Origin: Polynucleobacter sp. HIN5 | GTDB lineage: Bacteria > Pseudomonadota > Gammaproteobacteria > Burkholderiales > Burkholderiaceae | NCBI RefSeq assembly: GCF_030297555.1 | Contig: NZ_AP028136.1 | Span: forward strand, 186,001-250,000 | Length of the DNA: 64,000 nt | Direction of reading: 5' to 3' | In this document: in pieces, positions 16,888 through 25,494 of the stretch | Layout of the letters: each line of letters starts with the position of its first letter | Numbering within the stretch: the stretch's first letter is position 1 | Program-made: the position numbers and the translations under genes | Notes under the pieces: model-generated | What the model saw: the letters and a program-made list of their open reading frames with translations, nothing else | What the model was told of the DNA's origin: nothing | Databases searched by the model: none

Positions 16888-18881
16888 TGCATTTACTGTA
16901 CGAGGAAGGTGGTGAGTTACGTATTGCCACTATCTTGTCAACCTCTGGGACTGGAGACTCTCAGTCATGGCAGGCAAGCGCTTTATCAGGCAAGCATCTC
17001 AAGCTAAAGGCTAAAGAGGTATGGCTGCAACTTGATCAGGCGAATCCTCAAGACGCTCTTGAACAAGCGCATGATATTGCTACAACGATTGACTTACAAC
17101 TTCTATGGGACTGCGCGCCCGATCAAGAATTCTCATTCCAGACAATTGCTAAAGAGTATTTTGGGGACACTGTTGGTACACCCCAATTAATCGGTTTGGC
17201 GATTGCATTACAAGGGGCACCTGTTTACTTTCGACGCAAGGGGCGCGGTGTCTTTATGCGGGCGCCACTCGAGCAGTTGCAAGCTGGATTAGCAGCAATC
17301 GAACGCAAGCAAAGAGAGCTTTTACAACAAGAGGCTTGGCAGGTGGAACTGATTGAAGGAAGGCTGCCAGAAGCCTTACATACGCAGGTGAATAGTTTAC
17401 TGTTTCGTCCAGATAAAAATAGCTTGGCATACAAGGCTTTTCATGGGGCCTGTGAACAGACGGGCGAACATCCGGCGCGTTTGCTGATGCGCTGTGCTGC
17501 CTTGGATTCCCCGCAGTCTTACCATCATGGCCAATTTGTGCAGACCCATTTTCCGAAAGGCACGGGCTTTGCAAGTGATTTTCGATTTACTGACGCAGAG
17601 TTTGAAAAGGCCATTGCTGGCTTACCGATTGCGCAAGTGAAGGCCTTTTCAATTGATGACGCCGGTACCACTGAAATTGATGATGCCTTGTCATTAACGC
17701 CTATCGGTGATGGCCTTTATCGATTGGGTATTCATATTGCAGCACCGGGTTTACTGATTCAGAAGGGCGATCGTTTTGATCAAGTCGCACGCGAGCGGAT
17801 GTCGACTGTTTATTTTCCCGGTGACAAAATTACCATGTTGCCAGAGCAGTTTGTTCAGCATTTCTCTTTGGATGCAGGCTCAGCTCGTCCTGCCATTTCT
17901 TTATATCTTGAGATAGATGCCTCTGGCCAACGAACCCAGACGCCTGTGCAAAGTGCTCTCGAGTTAGTGCCGATTGAAACTAATCTTCGCTTAGACGATT
18001 GGGAACCACTAGTTGACGAAGCCTTCTTGGTCCAAGAGAACTCATCATTACCGCATCACGAAGCACTGACTCGATTGTGGGCTTTGGCTCAAAATGAGCA
18101 TCAAAAACGTCAAGAGCAGCGTGTCAAAGACGGCTTGCGAGCCGAGGTCTTGGGTCAAGCTGATCCAAATGCTTTAATCCGTGATTTCAATTTCAAGATC
18201 ACTTCGTCAGGCAATGAAATTGTGATTGAGCCCCGTACTCGCGGTTCTATTTTGGATACCATCGTGGCCGAATGCATGATCTTATGTAATCGGGTTTGGG
18301 GACAAGCGCTGGCTGCGCATGGTTTACCAGCTTTATTTCGAACCCAAAAAGGCTGGGGAGCGATGCGCACGCGCATGCAAACCACCCCTGGCCCTCATGA
18401 GGGCTTGGGTGTTGATTGTTATGCGTGGTGTACCTCGCCATTACGTCGGTATGCAGATCTTGTAAATCAATGGCAATTGATTGCCATGATTCGAAATGGC
18501 GTAACAGCGAAGATGACAGCTCCCTTTCCGCCAAAAGATTCTGAGATCATGGGAATTGCCGCTGATTTCGATACGGTATATCTTCAGTACGGGGAATATC
18601 AGTCACGCATGGAGCGCTATTGGTGCTTGCGTTGGTTGGCTCAATCTGGATTGCCCCATTCAATTTACGCACGTCATTTGAAAGAGGGTATGGCGCGTAT
18701 TGAGCCTATTCCACTGCATTTGCCCATCCCTGAATTGGCGAGTCATCCTCGTCTCACCCGCGCTAAGATCGAAGTTATGGATATAGATCTTTTAGACCTA
18801 TCTGCTAAGGCCCGTGTGCTTGAGCTGGAAACCAGCCCGAGTGAAGTTAGTGCTGAGGTAGAAGGGGATTTACCAGAATGA
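16887..18881 (+). CDS. RNB-domain ribonuclease (RNase II/R family)
   Basis: A 664-residue 3'-5' exoribonuclease-type protein. The RNB domain (about 250-540) contains the metal site FSIDDAGTTEIDDALS (about 254-269); compared with E. coli RNase II the three key Asp are kept and one is Glu, a variant common in this family. Cold-shock-like N-terminal sequence is weak and the C-terminal S1-like part is short, so it is neither a classical RNase II nor RNase R. The start overlaps the SDR stop (TAATG) and the TonB-like gene overlaps its end (ATGA), so translation is probably coupled. Confidence 0.87.
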   Translation: MHLLYEEGGELRIATILSTSGTGDSQSWQASALSGKHLKLKAKEVWLQLDQANPQDALEQAHDIATTIDLQLLWDCAPDQEFSFQTIAKEYFGDTVGTPQLIGLAIALQGAPVYFRRKGRGVFMRAPLEQLQAGLAAIERKQRELLQQEAWQVELIEGRLPEALHTQVNSLLFRPDKNSLAYKAFHGACEQTGEHPARLLMRCAALDSPQSYHHGQFVQTHFPKGTGFASDFRFTDAEFEKAIAGLPIAQVKAFSIDDAGTTEIDDALSLTPIGDGLYRLGIHIAAPGLLIQKGDRFDQVARERMSTVYFPGDKITMLPEQFVQHFSLDAGSARPAISLYLEIDASGQRTQTPVQSALELVPIETNLRLDDWEPLVDEAFLVQENSSLPHHEALTRLWALAQNEHQKRQEQRVKDGLRAEVLGQADPNALIRDFNFKITSSGNEIVIEPRTRGSILDTIVAECMILCNRVWGQALAAHGLPALFRTQKGWGAMRTRMQTTPGPHEGLGVDCYAWCTSPLRRYADLVNQWQLIAMIRNGVTAKMTAPFPPKDSEIMGIAADFDTVYLQYGEYQSRMERYWCLRWLAQSGLPHSIYARHLKEGMARIEPIPLHLPIPELASHPRLTRAKIEVMDIDLLDLSAKARVLELETSPSEVSAEVEGDLPE

Positions 18882-19741
18882 GACTGGCTCTGCATTCATT
18901 TGAGGTGAGTCGGTCTATTAAGCCGCTATGGATCGCATTAGCCATATCTCTGCTGGTTCACCTTGCCCTATTGAGTCAGCGCTGGTTCAATCCGCCAGAA
19001 ACCGAGAGGCGTTTCAATACACCATTGAGTATTGTGCTCGTGAATGCATCAAGCCCCGCGCCTCCTCAAAAAGCACAGAAATTAGCACAGGCTAATTTGG
19101 ATGGTGGGGGCCTCACTATTCGGGAGGATGCGAGTGCATTGCACCGCGCCCACTTGGGTGCCGATGCTAAGTTAGAGGCACTTGAGAAGCGCCAAAAGCA
19201 ATTGTTATCCAAATTAGATACCGATAAAAAACAGGCCAGTGGAATGCGATCGGGCGAAGAATCTAAACAGCTCTCTCAGACCAATGCGTTGGAAGCCGAG
19301 CTTGCTAGACGACTTAGCCCTGAGGGTCGTCTTCCACGTCGCGCGGTCCTTAGTGCAAGCAGTACCAAAACGGTTGCGTTTGCATATTACTATGATGGTA
19401 TGCGTCAAAAGATTGAAGCCTATGGCAATACTTTTTTTCCTCGCGTCCAGGGTCGGCCGTTGTATGGTAGCTTGGTGTTAACTGTTAGTGTTGATGCAGA
19501 GGGTCGAATTACTAATAACGTCAAAGGGCGTGAGGGTATTGAAGTAAGTCGCTCATCCGGTATTCCAGAGCTTGATCGTCAAGCAGTGGCGATTGTGCGC
19601 GCCGCCGCTCCGTTCGGAGCGTTTCCAAGTGAGATGCGTCAGCAGATCGATGTTTTGGATTGGGTTTCAACGTTTGAGTTCACACGCGATTTGAAAGATC
19701 AATCTGGCAATCGACTGGAATTAAGGGGTGCCAAACCATGA
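18878..19741 (+). CDS. TonB-like energy transducer, C-terminal domain protein
   Basis: A 287-residue periplasm-spanning protein: one N-terminal membrane segment (about 16-33), a Pro/Lys/Gln-rich rod with a predicted coiled coil (about 85-125), and a TonB C-terminal-like domain (about 180-270) with GSLVLTVSVDAEGRI. TonB proteins pass ExbBD energy to outer-membrane receptors; no exbBD lies here, so its partner may be elsewhere. It begins in the last codons of the nuclease (ATGA overlap) and ends overlapping aroE, inside a four-gene coupled cluster. Confidence 0.8.
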   Translation: MRLALHSFEVSRSIKPLWIALAISLLVHLALLSQRWFNPPETERRFNTPLSIVLVNASSPAPPQKAQKLAQANLDGGGLTIREDASALHRAHLGADAKLEALEKRQKQLLSKLDTDKKQASGMRSGEESKQLSQTNALEAELARRLSPEGRLPRRAVLSASSTKTVAFAYYYDGMRQKIEAYGNTFFPRVQGRPLYGSLVLTVSVDAEGRITNNVKGREGIEVSRSSGIPELDRQAVAIVRAAAPFGAFPSEMRQQIDVLDWVSTFEFTRDLKDQSGNRLELRGAKP

Positions 19742-20634
19742 GTCACTATCCCTTTTTGACTGAGCTGAAGCCAAATCGTTTTGTTGGTAAAAATATTTAT
19801 GCGGTATTTGGCAATCCGATTGGGCATAGTAAGTCCCCGCTGATTCATGAGCAGTTTGCGATACAAACCCAGCAAGAAATCGATTATTTAAGGATTCAGC
19901 CACCACTGGATGGATTCGCAGCAATGCTCACCCAATTTTTTGCACTCGGTGGTCAAGGCGCAAGTATTACGATCCCATTCAAGTTAGATGCGTATCAGCT
20001 ATGTCAGCAATTGAGCACCCGTGCGCGTTTAGCGGGTGCTGTGAATACCGTCTGGCAAAAGGACGGGATGCTCTGCGGTGATAACACCGACGGGGCTGGG
20101 TTGGTGGCTGATCTACTGTCTCAAGGAGTGGTCATTCATGAAGCAGATGTCCTGATCGTGGGGGCTGGTGGTGCAAGTCGCGGGATCCTTGAGCCACTGC
20201 TACATCAAAAGCCCAAACGGATTTGGATTGCTAATCGCACCGCTCAAAAAGCCCACGAGCTTGTGTCGATATTTCAGCCTCTGGCAACAGAGCTTGACGT
20301 GGAGTTAATGGCAAGTAGCACCGCTCAATTGGAGAATCATGCAACTCCTGCATTCTCACTCGTGATTAATTCGAGCTCAGCTGGTCTTGAGGACCAAAGT
20401 CCTTTAAGCACATTAGCGGCAGACCATGTCTTTTGCACCGGCGGCTTTGCATATGATTTGGTGTACGGTAAAACCACCGTATTTATGGAACAAGCCTTAC
20501 AGCGCGGCTGTCGGATCAGTGACGGATTAGGAATGTTAGTCGAGCAAGCAGCTATTGCGTTTAGTCAGTGGCGTCAAGTGGACATCAAACGTTTAGATAC
20601 TCGAGCTGTTGTTGCACAACTGCGCAACGCGTAA
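19738..20634 (+). CDS. aroE: shikimate dehydrogenase
   Basis: Reduces 3-dehydroshikimate to shikimate with NADPH. The 298 residues show GNPIGHSKSP (25-34), the catalytic Lys82 in SITIPFK (the commoner form is VTVPFK), Asp118 in NTDG, and the NADP loop VGAGGASRGI (about 139-148). The N-terminus is about 15 residues longer than in E. coli. The ATG overlaps the TonB-like stop by four bases (ATGA), and mtgA follows after five bases. Confidence 0.96.
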   Translation: MSHYPFLTELKPNRFVGKNIYAVFGNPIGHSKSPLIHEQFAIQTQQEIDYLRIQPPLDGFAAMLTQFFALGGQGASITIPFKLDAYQLCQQLSTRARLAGAVNTVWQKDGMLCGDNTDGAGLVADLLSQGVVIHEADVLIVGAGGASRGILEPLLHQKPKRIWIANRTAQKAHELVSIFQPLATELDVELMASSTAQLENHATPAFSLVINSSSAGLEDQSPLSTLAADHVFCTGGFAYDLVYGKTTVFMEQALQRGCRISDGLGMLVEQAAIAFSQWRQVDIKRLDTRAVVAQLRNA

Positions 20635-20639
20635 TCATC

Positions 20640-21347
20640 ATGCCATGGGTCATGTATCTCCTCAAATGTATGGCTTGGGGAGCAATTGGTTTGCAGCTTT
20701 ACTTTGTGATTCAGATTGGATTATGGGCATTCATGAATCCAAGCAGTACGGCATTTCAGAGGGCTGAACGTTGGCGCCTTTGTCACTGGAGTTTGAGCTG
20801 TCCAATTCAGCATCGTTGGGTTTCTTACGAGCAGATCAGTAACGACTTAAAGCGGGCGATTTTGGTCAGTGAAGACGATATCTTTTTTAAGCACAACGGC
20901 GTTCGGATTGACGATATGCAAAAAGCGTGGGAGCGAAACCAAAAGGGCGGCAGTAAGGTGGTACGCGGTGGCTCCACAATCACCCAGCAATTGGCCAAGA
21001 ATTTATTTCTTTCCTCTGAAAAAAACTACCTACGTAAAGCACAAGAGCTGGTGATTACGGGTCTTTTGGAGCTGATGCTTTCCAAACAACGCATTCTTGA
21101 GATTTATATGAACTCCGTCGAATGGGGCGAGGGGATTTTTGGGATTGGTGCAGCGACTTCTCACTACTACGTGGCTAATCCCAAAAATATTAGTCGCGAA
21201 CAGGCAGCCGCATTAGCATCTGCCTTACCGGCACCCAAATGTTTTGATAAAAGTAAGTACTGCAAACGCGGCAGTATTGATTTTGGCCTGCGCCAACAAT
21301 TTATCTTAGAGAATATGGATCGCGTAGTCTTACCTAAAAACCGTTAG
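20640..21347 (+). CDS. mtgA: monofunctional biosynthetic peptidoglycan transglycosylase
   Basis: Polymerises lipid II glycan strands at the inner membrane. I chose the ATG at 20640 (235 residues) because it follows the aroE stop and gives a normal N-terminal membrane anchor (about 4-28); a longer reading frame into aroE exists. GT51 motifs are clear: SEDDIFFKHNG (catalytic Glu), GGSTITQQLAKNLFLS, and the EIYMNSVEWGEGIFGIGAA block. The convergent pyrF stop is 18 bases away. Confidence 0.95.
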   Translation: MPWVMYLLKCMAWGAIGLQLYFVIQIGLWAFMNPSSTAFQRAERWRLCHWSLSCPIQHRWVSYEQISNDLKRAILVSEDDIFFKHNGVRIDDMQKAWERNQKGGSKVVRGGSTITQQLAKNLFLSSEKNYLRKAQELVITGLLELMLSKQRILEIYMNSVEWGEGIFGIGAATSHYYVANPKNISREQAAALASALPAPKCFDKSKYCKRGSIDFGLRQQFILENMDRVVLPKNR

Positions 21348-21365
21348 CAACACAAACCATCTATC

Positions 21366-22223
21366 TTATTTGGCTTGTGCGGAGCGAATCGCATCACGGG
21401 TTGCTATTGCTACTTTTCTGGCAGCGTCTGCAAAGTCTTTTCCGTTGCTCGCATACAAAATGGCGCGCGATGAGTTAATCATCATTCCCGTTCCGGGTTT
21501 ATTCGCTACTTGCCCCGCAGCAACCGTCGCTTCAATATCCCCGCCTTGCGCCCCGATTCCAGGGATGAGTAAGGGCATGGCGCCGACGATGGCTCGAACT
21601 CGGGCGATTTCTTGGGGAAAGGTAGCTCCCACCACAAGTGCAATTTGACCCACTTGATCCCACTCTTTGGCAAGGTGTGCAACGCGTTCAAACACTGCTT
21701 GGTTGCTGTTGATGGGAAGGTTTTGTATATCGGATCCACCCGGATTGGAGGTGCGGCACAGGATGATCACCCCTTTACCGGGGTGCTGAAGATAGGGTTC
21801 AATTGAGTCTTTACCCATGTATGGATTGACTGTGACGGCATCGGCCCCATAACGCTCAAACGCTTCTAGTGCGTAATGCTCGGCGGTGCTACCAATATCA
21901 CCCCGTTTGGCATCCAAAATAATGGGGATCTGTGGGTAGGATCTTTTGAGGTGGGCAATTAGTTCTTCCAGTTGATCCTCTGCCCGTTGGGAGGCAAAGT
22001 GGGCAAACTGTGGTTTAAATGCACACACCAGGTCGGCGCATGAATCCGCAATTTCCTTACAAAAGCTGAGGATGGCTTTGGGGCCTTTACCCATGCTGGG
22101 CGGGAAGCGCTGGGGGTCGGGGTCTAGACCCAGGCAGAGCATGCTGCCCTGGGATGCCCAGGCAGCCTCGATCTGATCCCGAAAGGACCCCGGATTTTTT
22201 GCCAAATGTAATGAACGATTCAT
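21366..22223 (-). CDS. pyrF: orotidine-5'-phosphate decarboxylase
   Basis: Last step of UMP synthesis. At 285 residues it is the longer form of the enzyme typical of betaproteobacteria, actinobacteria and archaea rather than the 245-residue E. coli type. The catalytic Lys-Asp pair is in [16 protein letters not shown], and phosphate-binding [14 protein letters not shown] sequence ([11 protein letters not shown]) lies near 225. It stands alone, divergent from corA with 40 bases between starts. Confidence 0.95.
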   Translation of the reverse strand: MNRSLHLAKNPGSFRDQIEAAWASQGSMLCLGLDPDPQRFPPSMGKGPKAILSFCKEIADSCADLVCAFKPQFAHFASQRAEDQLEELIAHLKRSYPQIPIILDAKRGDIGSTAEHYALEAFERYGADAVTVNPYMGKDSIEPYLQHPGKGVIILCRTSNPGGSDIQNLPINSNQAVFERVAHLAKEWDQVGQIALVVGATFPQEIARVRAIVGAMPLLIPGIGAQGGDIEATVAAGQVANKPGTGMMINSSRAILYASNGKDFADAARKVAIATRDAIRSAQAK

Positions 22224-22263
22224 AGTGCATAGGATAAACTAGCGCATTCGTCGGGAGTTCACC

Positions 22264-23235
22264 ATGATCAACTTGTTCGTCCTACAAAATGGCCGTCTAT
22301 CGCAAGAGCAAGTCGAAGATCGCAATGAACTGCTCCAACACCACAATCCAATTTGGATTGATGTGATCGATCCTGAAGAGGAAGAGCTTCTCTGGATTAA
22401 AGAGGCTTTTGCAGTCCAACTGCCTGAGTTGGACGACCTTGGGGACTTGGAGGCGTCTGCACGCTATTTTGAGGCAGACGATGGGCATCTGCATATTCGC
22501 ACCGACTTTTTGCTTGACGAAGAAGATACATCACGCAACGTGAGGGTGGCATTCGTTCTGACCAATCAGGTCTTGTTCTCCATCCACGATGAAGATTTAC
22601 CAGTGTTCCGTCTAGTGCGCTTACGGGCGCGTTTACGTCCGGGCTCGGTCAGTAATGCGAAGGATGTGCTCCTTGACTTGTACTCAACCGATGCCGAGTA
22701 CTCGGCCGATGCGCTTGAAGAGGTTTATGAAAATCTTGAGCGCGCGGGCAAACGTGTTTTATCAGAAACGATCACCGACGCCGACGCAGCAGAAGTTCTT
22801 GAGACGATTGCTACCGAAGAGGATACCAATGGCCGTATTCGACGCAATGTGATGGATACACGGCGCGCACTGTCATTTCTGATGCGAAGCAAATTATTGT
22901 CCGACGAGCAGCAAGAAGAGGCACGTCAGATTTTGCGTGACATTGATTCGCTAGAAAATCACACAGCATTCTTATTTGACAAGATTAACTTCTTAATGGA
23001 CGCCACGGTGGGTTTTATTAGCTTGAACCAGAGCAAAATTATTAAGATCTTCTCTGTGGTCTCGGTCGCCTTAATGCCCCCAACCTTATTGGCAAGCGTT
23101 TGGGGTATGAACTTTGAATACATGCCCGAGCTCAAAGAGACCTGGGGCTATCCACTGGCAATCATCAGCATGATCATCTCGGCAATGATTCCCTTGGGCT
23201 ACTTCCGCCACAAAGGCTGGTTGAAGTCAAATTAG
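22264..23235 (+). CDS. corA: CorA magnesium/cobalt channel
   Basis: Pentameric Mg2+ channel of the inner membrane. The 323 residues have a large acidic cytoplasmic funnel domain, a long helix (about 190-260), and two C-terminal membrane segments with the family signature GMNFE between them (WGMNFEYMPEL). The MPEL loop replaces the common MPEL/MPFT types, so it is ordinary. GGGAG lies 7 bases before the ATG. Its TAG shares four bases with the convergent pncC TAA. Confidence 0.95.
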   Translation: MINLFVLQNGRLSQEQVEDRNELLQHHNPIWIDVIDPEEEELLWIKEAFAVQLPELDDLGDLEASARYFEADDGHLHIRTDFLLDEEDTSRNVRVAFVLTNQVLFSIHDEDLPVFRLVRLRARLRPGSVSNAKDVLLDLYSTDAEYSADALEEVYENLERAGKRVLSETITDADAAEVLETIATEEDTNGRIRRNVMDTRRALSFLMRSKLLSDEQQEEARQILRDIDSLENHTAFLFDKINFLMDATVGFISLNQSKIIKIFSVVSVALMPPTLLASVWGMNFEYMPELKETWGYPLAIISMIISAMIPLGYFRHKGWLKSN

Positions 23236-23741
23236 TGGGACTCGCTTGCAGTGAGTTGCGCAAGGAGTGACTCGATCGCGTAAACGCAAGCCTGCTCCCG
23301 AATGCTCTGACGATCACCGCTAAAGTGTTTCGTTTGTGAGCGGGTTTGGATCTGATCAACCACTCGCATTCCCCAAGCAAAGCAAACCATCCCGACGGGT
23401 TTATTCGCAGTTCCTCCGCCAGGGCCTGCAATTCCAGTAATGGCTACGCTAACTTGGGCAAGACTGTTCTTAAGAATGCCTTCGGCCATCGCTCGAGCAA
23501 CTTCTTCACTCACGGCCCCGTAGCACTCAATGAGCGAATGCGCTACGCCAATACTCTCTTCTTTCGCTTGATTACTATAGGTGACAAAGCCCCGCTCAAA
23601 CCAGTCACTGGATCCGGCAAGGCTGGTGAGGTGCGCAGCCAATAAGCCCCCAGTACATGACTCGGCTAAGGCAATCTTGAAACCTTTAGACAACAAGGTT
23701 TGAGCTAATTGTTGAGTCAGTGAGGTGATCGATGAGTTCAT
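23232..23741 (-). CDS. pncC: nicotinamide-nucleotide amidohydrolase (CinA C-terminal type)
   Basis: Deamidates nicotinamide mononucleotide to nicotinate mononucleotide in NAD recycling. The 169 residues are the stand-alone CinA C-terminal domain: ALAESCTGGLLAAHLTSLAGSS (catalytic Ser region, about 24 onward), VTYSNQAKEESIGV and ITGIAGPGGGTANKPVG. There is no N-terminal CinA domain. Its start overlaps the pgpA stop by four bases, so pgpA-pncC is coupled. Confidence 0.94.
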   Translation of the reverse strand: MNSSITSLTQQLAQTLLSKGFKIALAESCTGGLLAAHLTSLAGSSDWFERGFVTYSNQAKEESIGVAHSLIECYGAVSEEVARAMAEGILKNSLAQVSVAITGIAGPGGGTANKPVGMVCFAWGMRVVDQIQTRSQTKHFSGDRQSIREQACVYAIESLLAQLTASESH

Positions 23742-24280
23742 GCGAGCCAGTGTATTCCAAGCATCATGATCAAAATAGTAAAGAGAGCGGCGATGAGATC
23801 ATCAATCATGATCCCAAAGCCGTGTTTGATGATCTGCGATGAGTTGATATGTTCTTGATGGATCCAGTTTTTCTTAAAGTATTGATCGATGCGATTGATA
23901 GGCCAAGGTTTGGCGGCATCGAAAAACCGAAAGATCAAAAATGCAATTGCTTGCACCCAAAGATCATTGGATTCAAGCAGTTGTAGGATCCAAGCAAAGG
24001 CGATGATTTCATCCCAAACAATCGAGCCATCATCGGGGCGGCCTAGATCGTGACTACATTGCCCGCAAGCCCATAGTCCATAAAGCGTTCCAACGCTAAG
24101 TAGAACAAACATGACCGTTGTTGAAAGAATTGCGTTGAGGATCAAAAACAAAGCCCAGGCAAGCAGGGTGCCAGCCGTGCCTGGAGCAATTGGAGCAAGG
24201 CCGACCCCAAAGCCGATACCAAATACCCGATGCACGGATCCCAGCATCCAATTCAGAGACGGGCAGTGAGCTGACCTCAT
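23738..24280 (-). CDS. pgpA: phosphatidylglycerophosphatase A
   Basis: Makes phosphatidylglycerol by removing phosphate from PGP at the inner membrane. The 180 residues contain the family N-terminal GFGVGLAPIAPGTAGTL, an acidic DDGSIVWDEIIAF catalytic segment (the usual form is D-P-x-x-IV-x-DE) and FRFFDAAKPWPI, with several membrane helices. It follows thiL after six bases, the thiL-pgpA order common in proteobacteria. Confidence 0.94.
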   Translation of the reverse strand: MRSAHCPSLNWMLGSVHRVFGIGFGVGLAPIAPGTAGTLLAWALFLILNAILSTTVMFVLLSVGTLYGLWACGQCSHDLGRPDDGSIVWDEIIAFAWILQLLESNDLWVQAIAFLIFRFFDAAKPWPINRIDQYFKKNWIHQEHINSSQIIKHGFGIMIDDLIAALFTILIMMLGIHWLA

Positions 24281-24286
24281 AAATGC

Positions 24287-25342
24287 CTAATCTCGAAAGT
24301 GATCAAAAGATCTCAGCAGCGCTTGGGACTTTTCGAGGCTTAGTGGTATGCCATCGCCATCCTCGAGTATCAATAAACTTTCATCCTGGGCTTCGATAAT
24401 TTGACCGATGCAAGTCAGAGGAAGCCCGAGTTCTTTCGAGAGACTCGTAATGGTGTCATGTTGATCTGGGTTTGCAGTAAAGCAAAGCTCATAGTCATCG
24501 CCACCAGAGGCTACGCATTGATACTGAATTGCCTGATCTTGTCGCCGCAACACTGTTGAGCGGGGTAGGGCATCCAGGTTAATTTTGGCGCTCACATGGG
24601 AGGCCTCCAAAATGTGTCGCAAATCGCCTAATAATCCATCTGACACATCTAAGGCTGCCGTTGCGATTTCACGCAGAGCAATTCCGAGTGCCACTCGGGG
24701 CAGCGGCGAATGAAGGCGTTGATTGATCTGATTGAGTTCTTCGGCGCCTAGATCCAAAGACCATTCTTTACGAATGCATCCGAGTGCTAGACGAGCATCG
24801 CCCAGTGCACCAGAGACCCAAATGGAGTCGCCCACCTGAGCGCCCGATCGTTTAATCGCTTGTCCATTTGGAACCACACCAAAAGCCGTGATGCTAATCG
24901 TTAATGGCCCTTGACAGGTATCGCCGCCAATTAGGTGGCAATCAAATAGATCGGCTAAGTCAAAAAGACCATTCGCAAATCCATGTAACCATGCTTGCTT
25001 TTGTTTCGGTAAGGCGAGCGCCAGAGTAAATCCGGTCGGCTTAGCACCCATTGCGGCAAGATCCGATAAGTTAACCGCCAGGGATTTTTTCCCGACGAGG
25101 TAAGGGTCGGTATCCACAAAGAAGTGGCGATCGGCCACCAACATATCGGTTGTGATCACCAGTTCCTCGTTTGGATGACAAGCAACCACTGCCCCATCAT
25201 CGCCAATGCTAAGAAGCGGAGCATGTTGCGGTTTAGCCCTCATCATTTGTTCGGCGCGCTTCATGAAAATATCGCGAATTAACTCAAATTCCCCTAGTTT
25301 CTGGGTATCAGATGGCGGGTTCTGAGGGAATTGCTTCGTCAT
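24287..25342 (-). CDS. thiL: thiamine-monophosphate kinase
   Basis: Phosphorylates thiamine phosphate to thiamine diphosphate. Features of the 351 residues: FELIRDIF near the start, GDDGAVV metal site (about 48-54), ITTDMLV and the DLAAMGAKP loop (about 96-104), HLIGGDTCQG and DVSDGL. About 25 residues longer than usual, from an N-terminal tail. First gene of the thiL-pgpA-pncC unit. It has TACAAT 6 bases upstream of the ATG. Confidence 0.95.
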   Translation of the reverse strand: MTKQFPQNPPSDTQKLGEFELIRDIFMKRAEQMMRAKPQHAPLLSIGDDGAVVACHPNEELVITTDMLVADRHFFVDTDPYLVGKKSLAVNLSDLAAMGAKPTGFTLALALPKQKQAWLHGFANGLFDLADLFDCHLIGGDTCQGPLTISITAFGVVPNGQAIKRSGAQVGDSIWVSGALGDARLALGCIRKEWSLDLGAEELNQINQRLHSPLPRVALGIALREIATAALDVSDGLLGDLRHILEASHVSAKINLDALPRSTVLRRQDQAIQYQCVASGGDDYELCFTANPDQHDTITSLSKELGLPLTCIGQIIEAQDESLLILEDGDGIPLSLEKSQALLRSFDHFRD

Positions 25343-25348
25343 CCTTGT

Positions 25349-25354
25349 ATTGTA
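25349..25354 (-). promoter_or_regulatory. candidate -10 element of thiL, leaderless spacing
   Basis: TACAAT on the minus strand (5 of 6) ends 6 bases before the thiL ATG. The intervening ACAAGG touches the ATG and is too close to act as a Shine-Dalgarno. Confidence 0.42.
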
Positions 25355-25494
25355 GGCGGGCTTTAAGGCCCATTCTTTCAGGACCTGCCGTTTAAGAGGG
25401 CATACAAAGAGAGGGCTTTAGAGGAATAGAATAGAGCTTTTGGCATTCTTGTTTAAGGCTTCAAGCCCCTTTATCCCATTATCCGCGAAACCCT

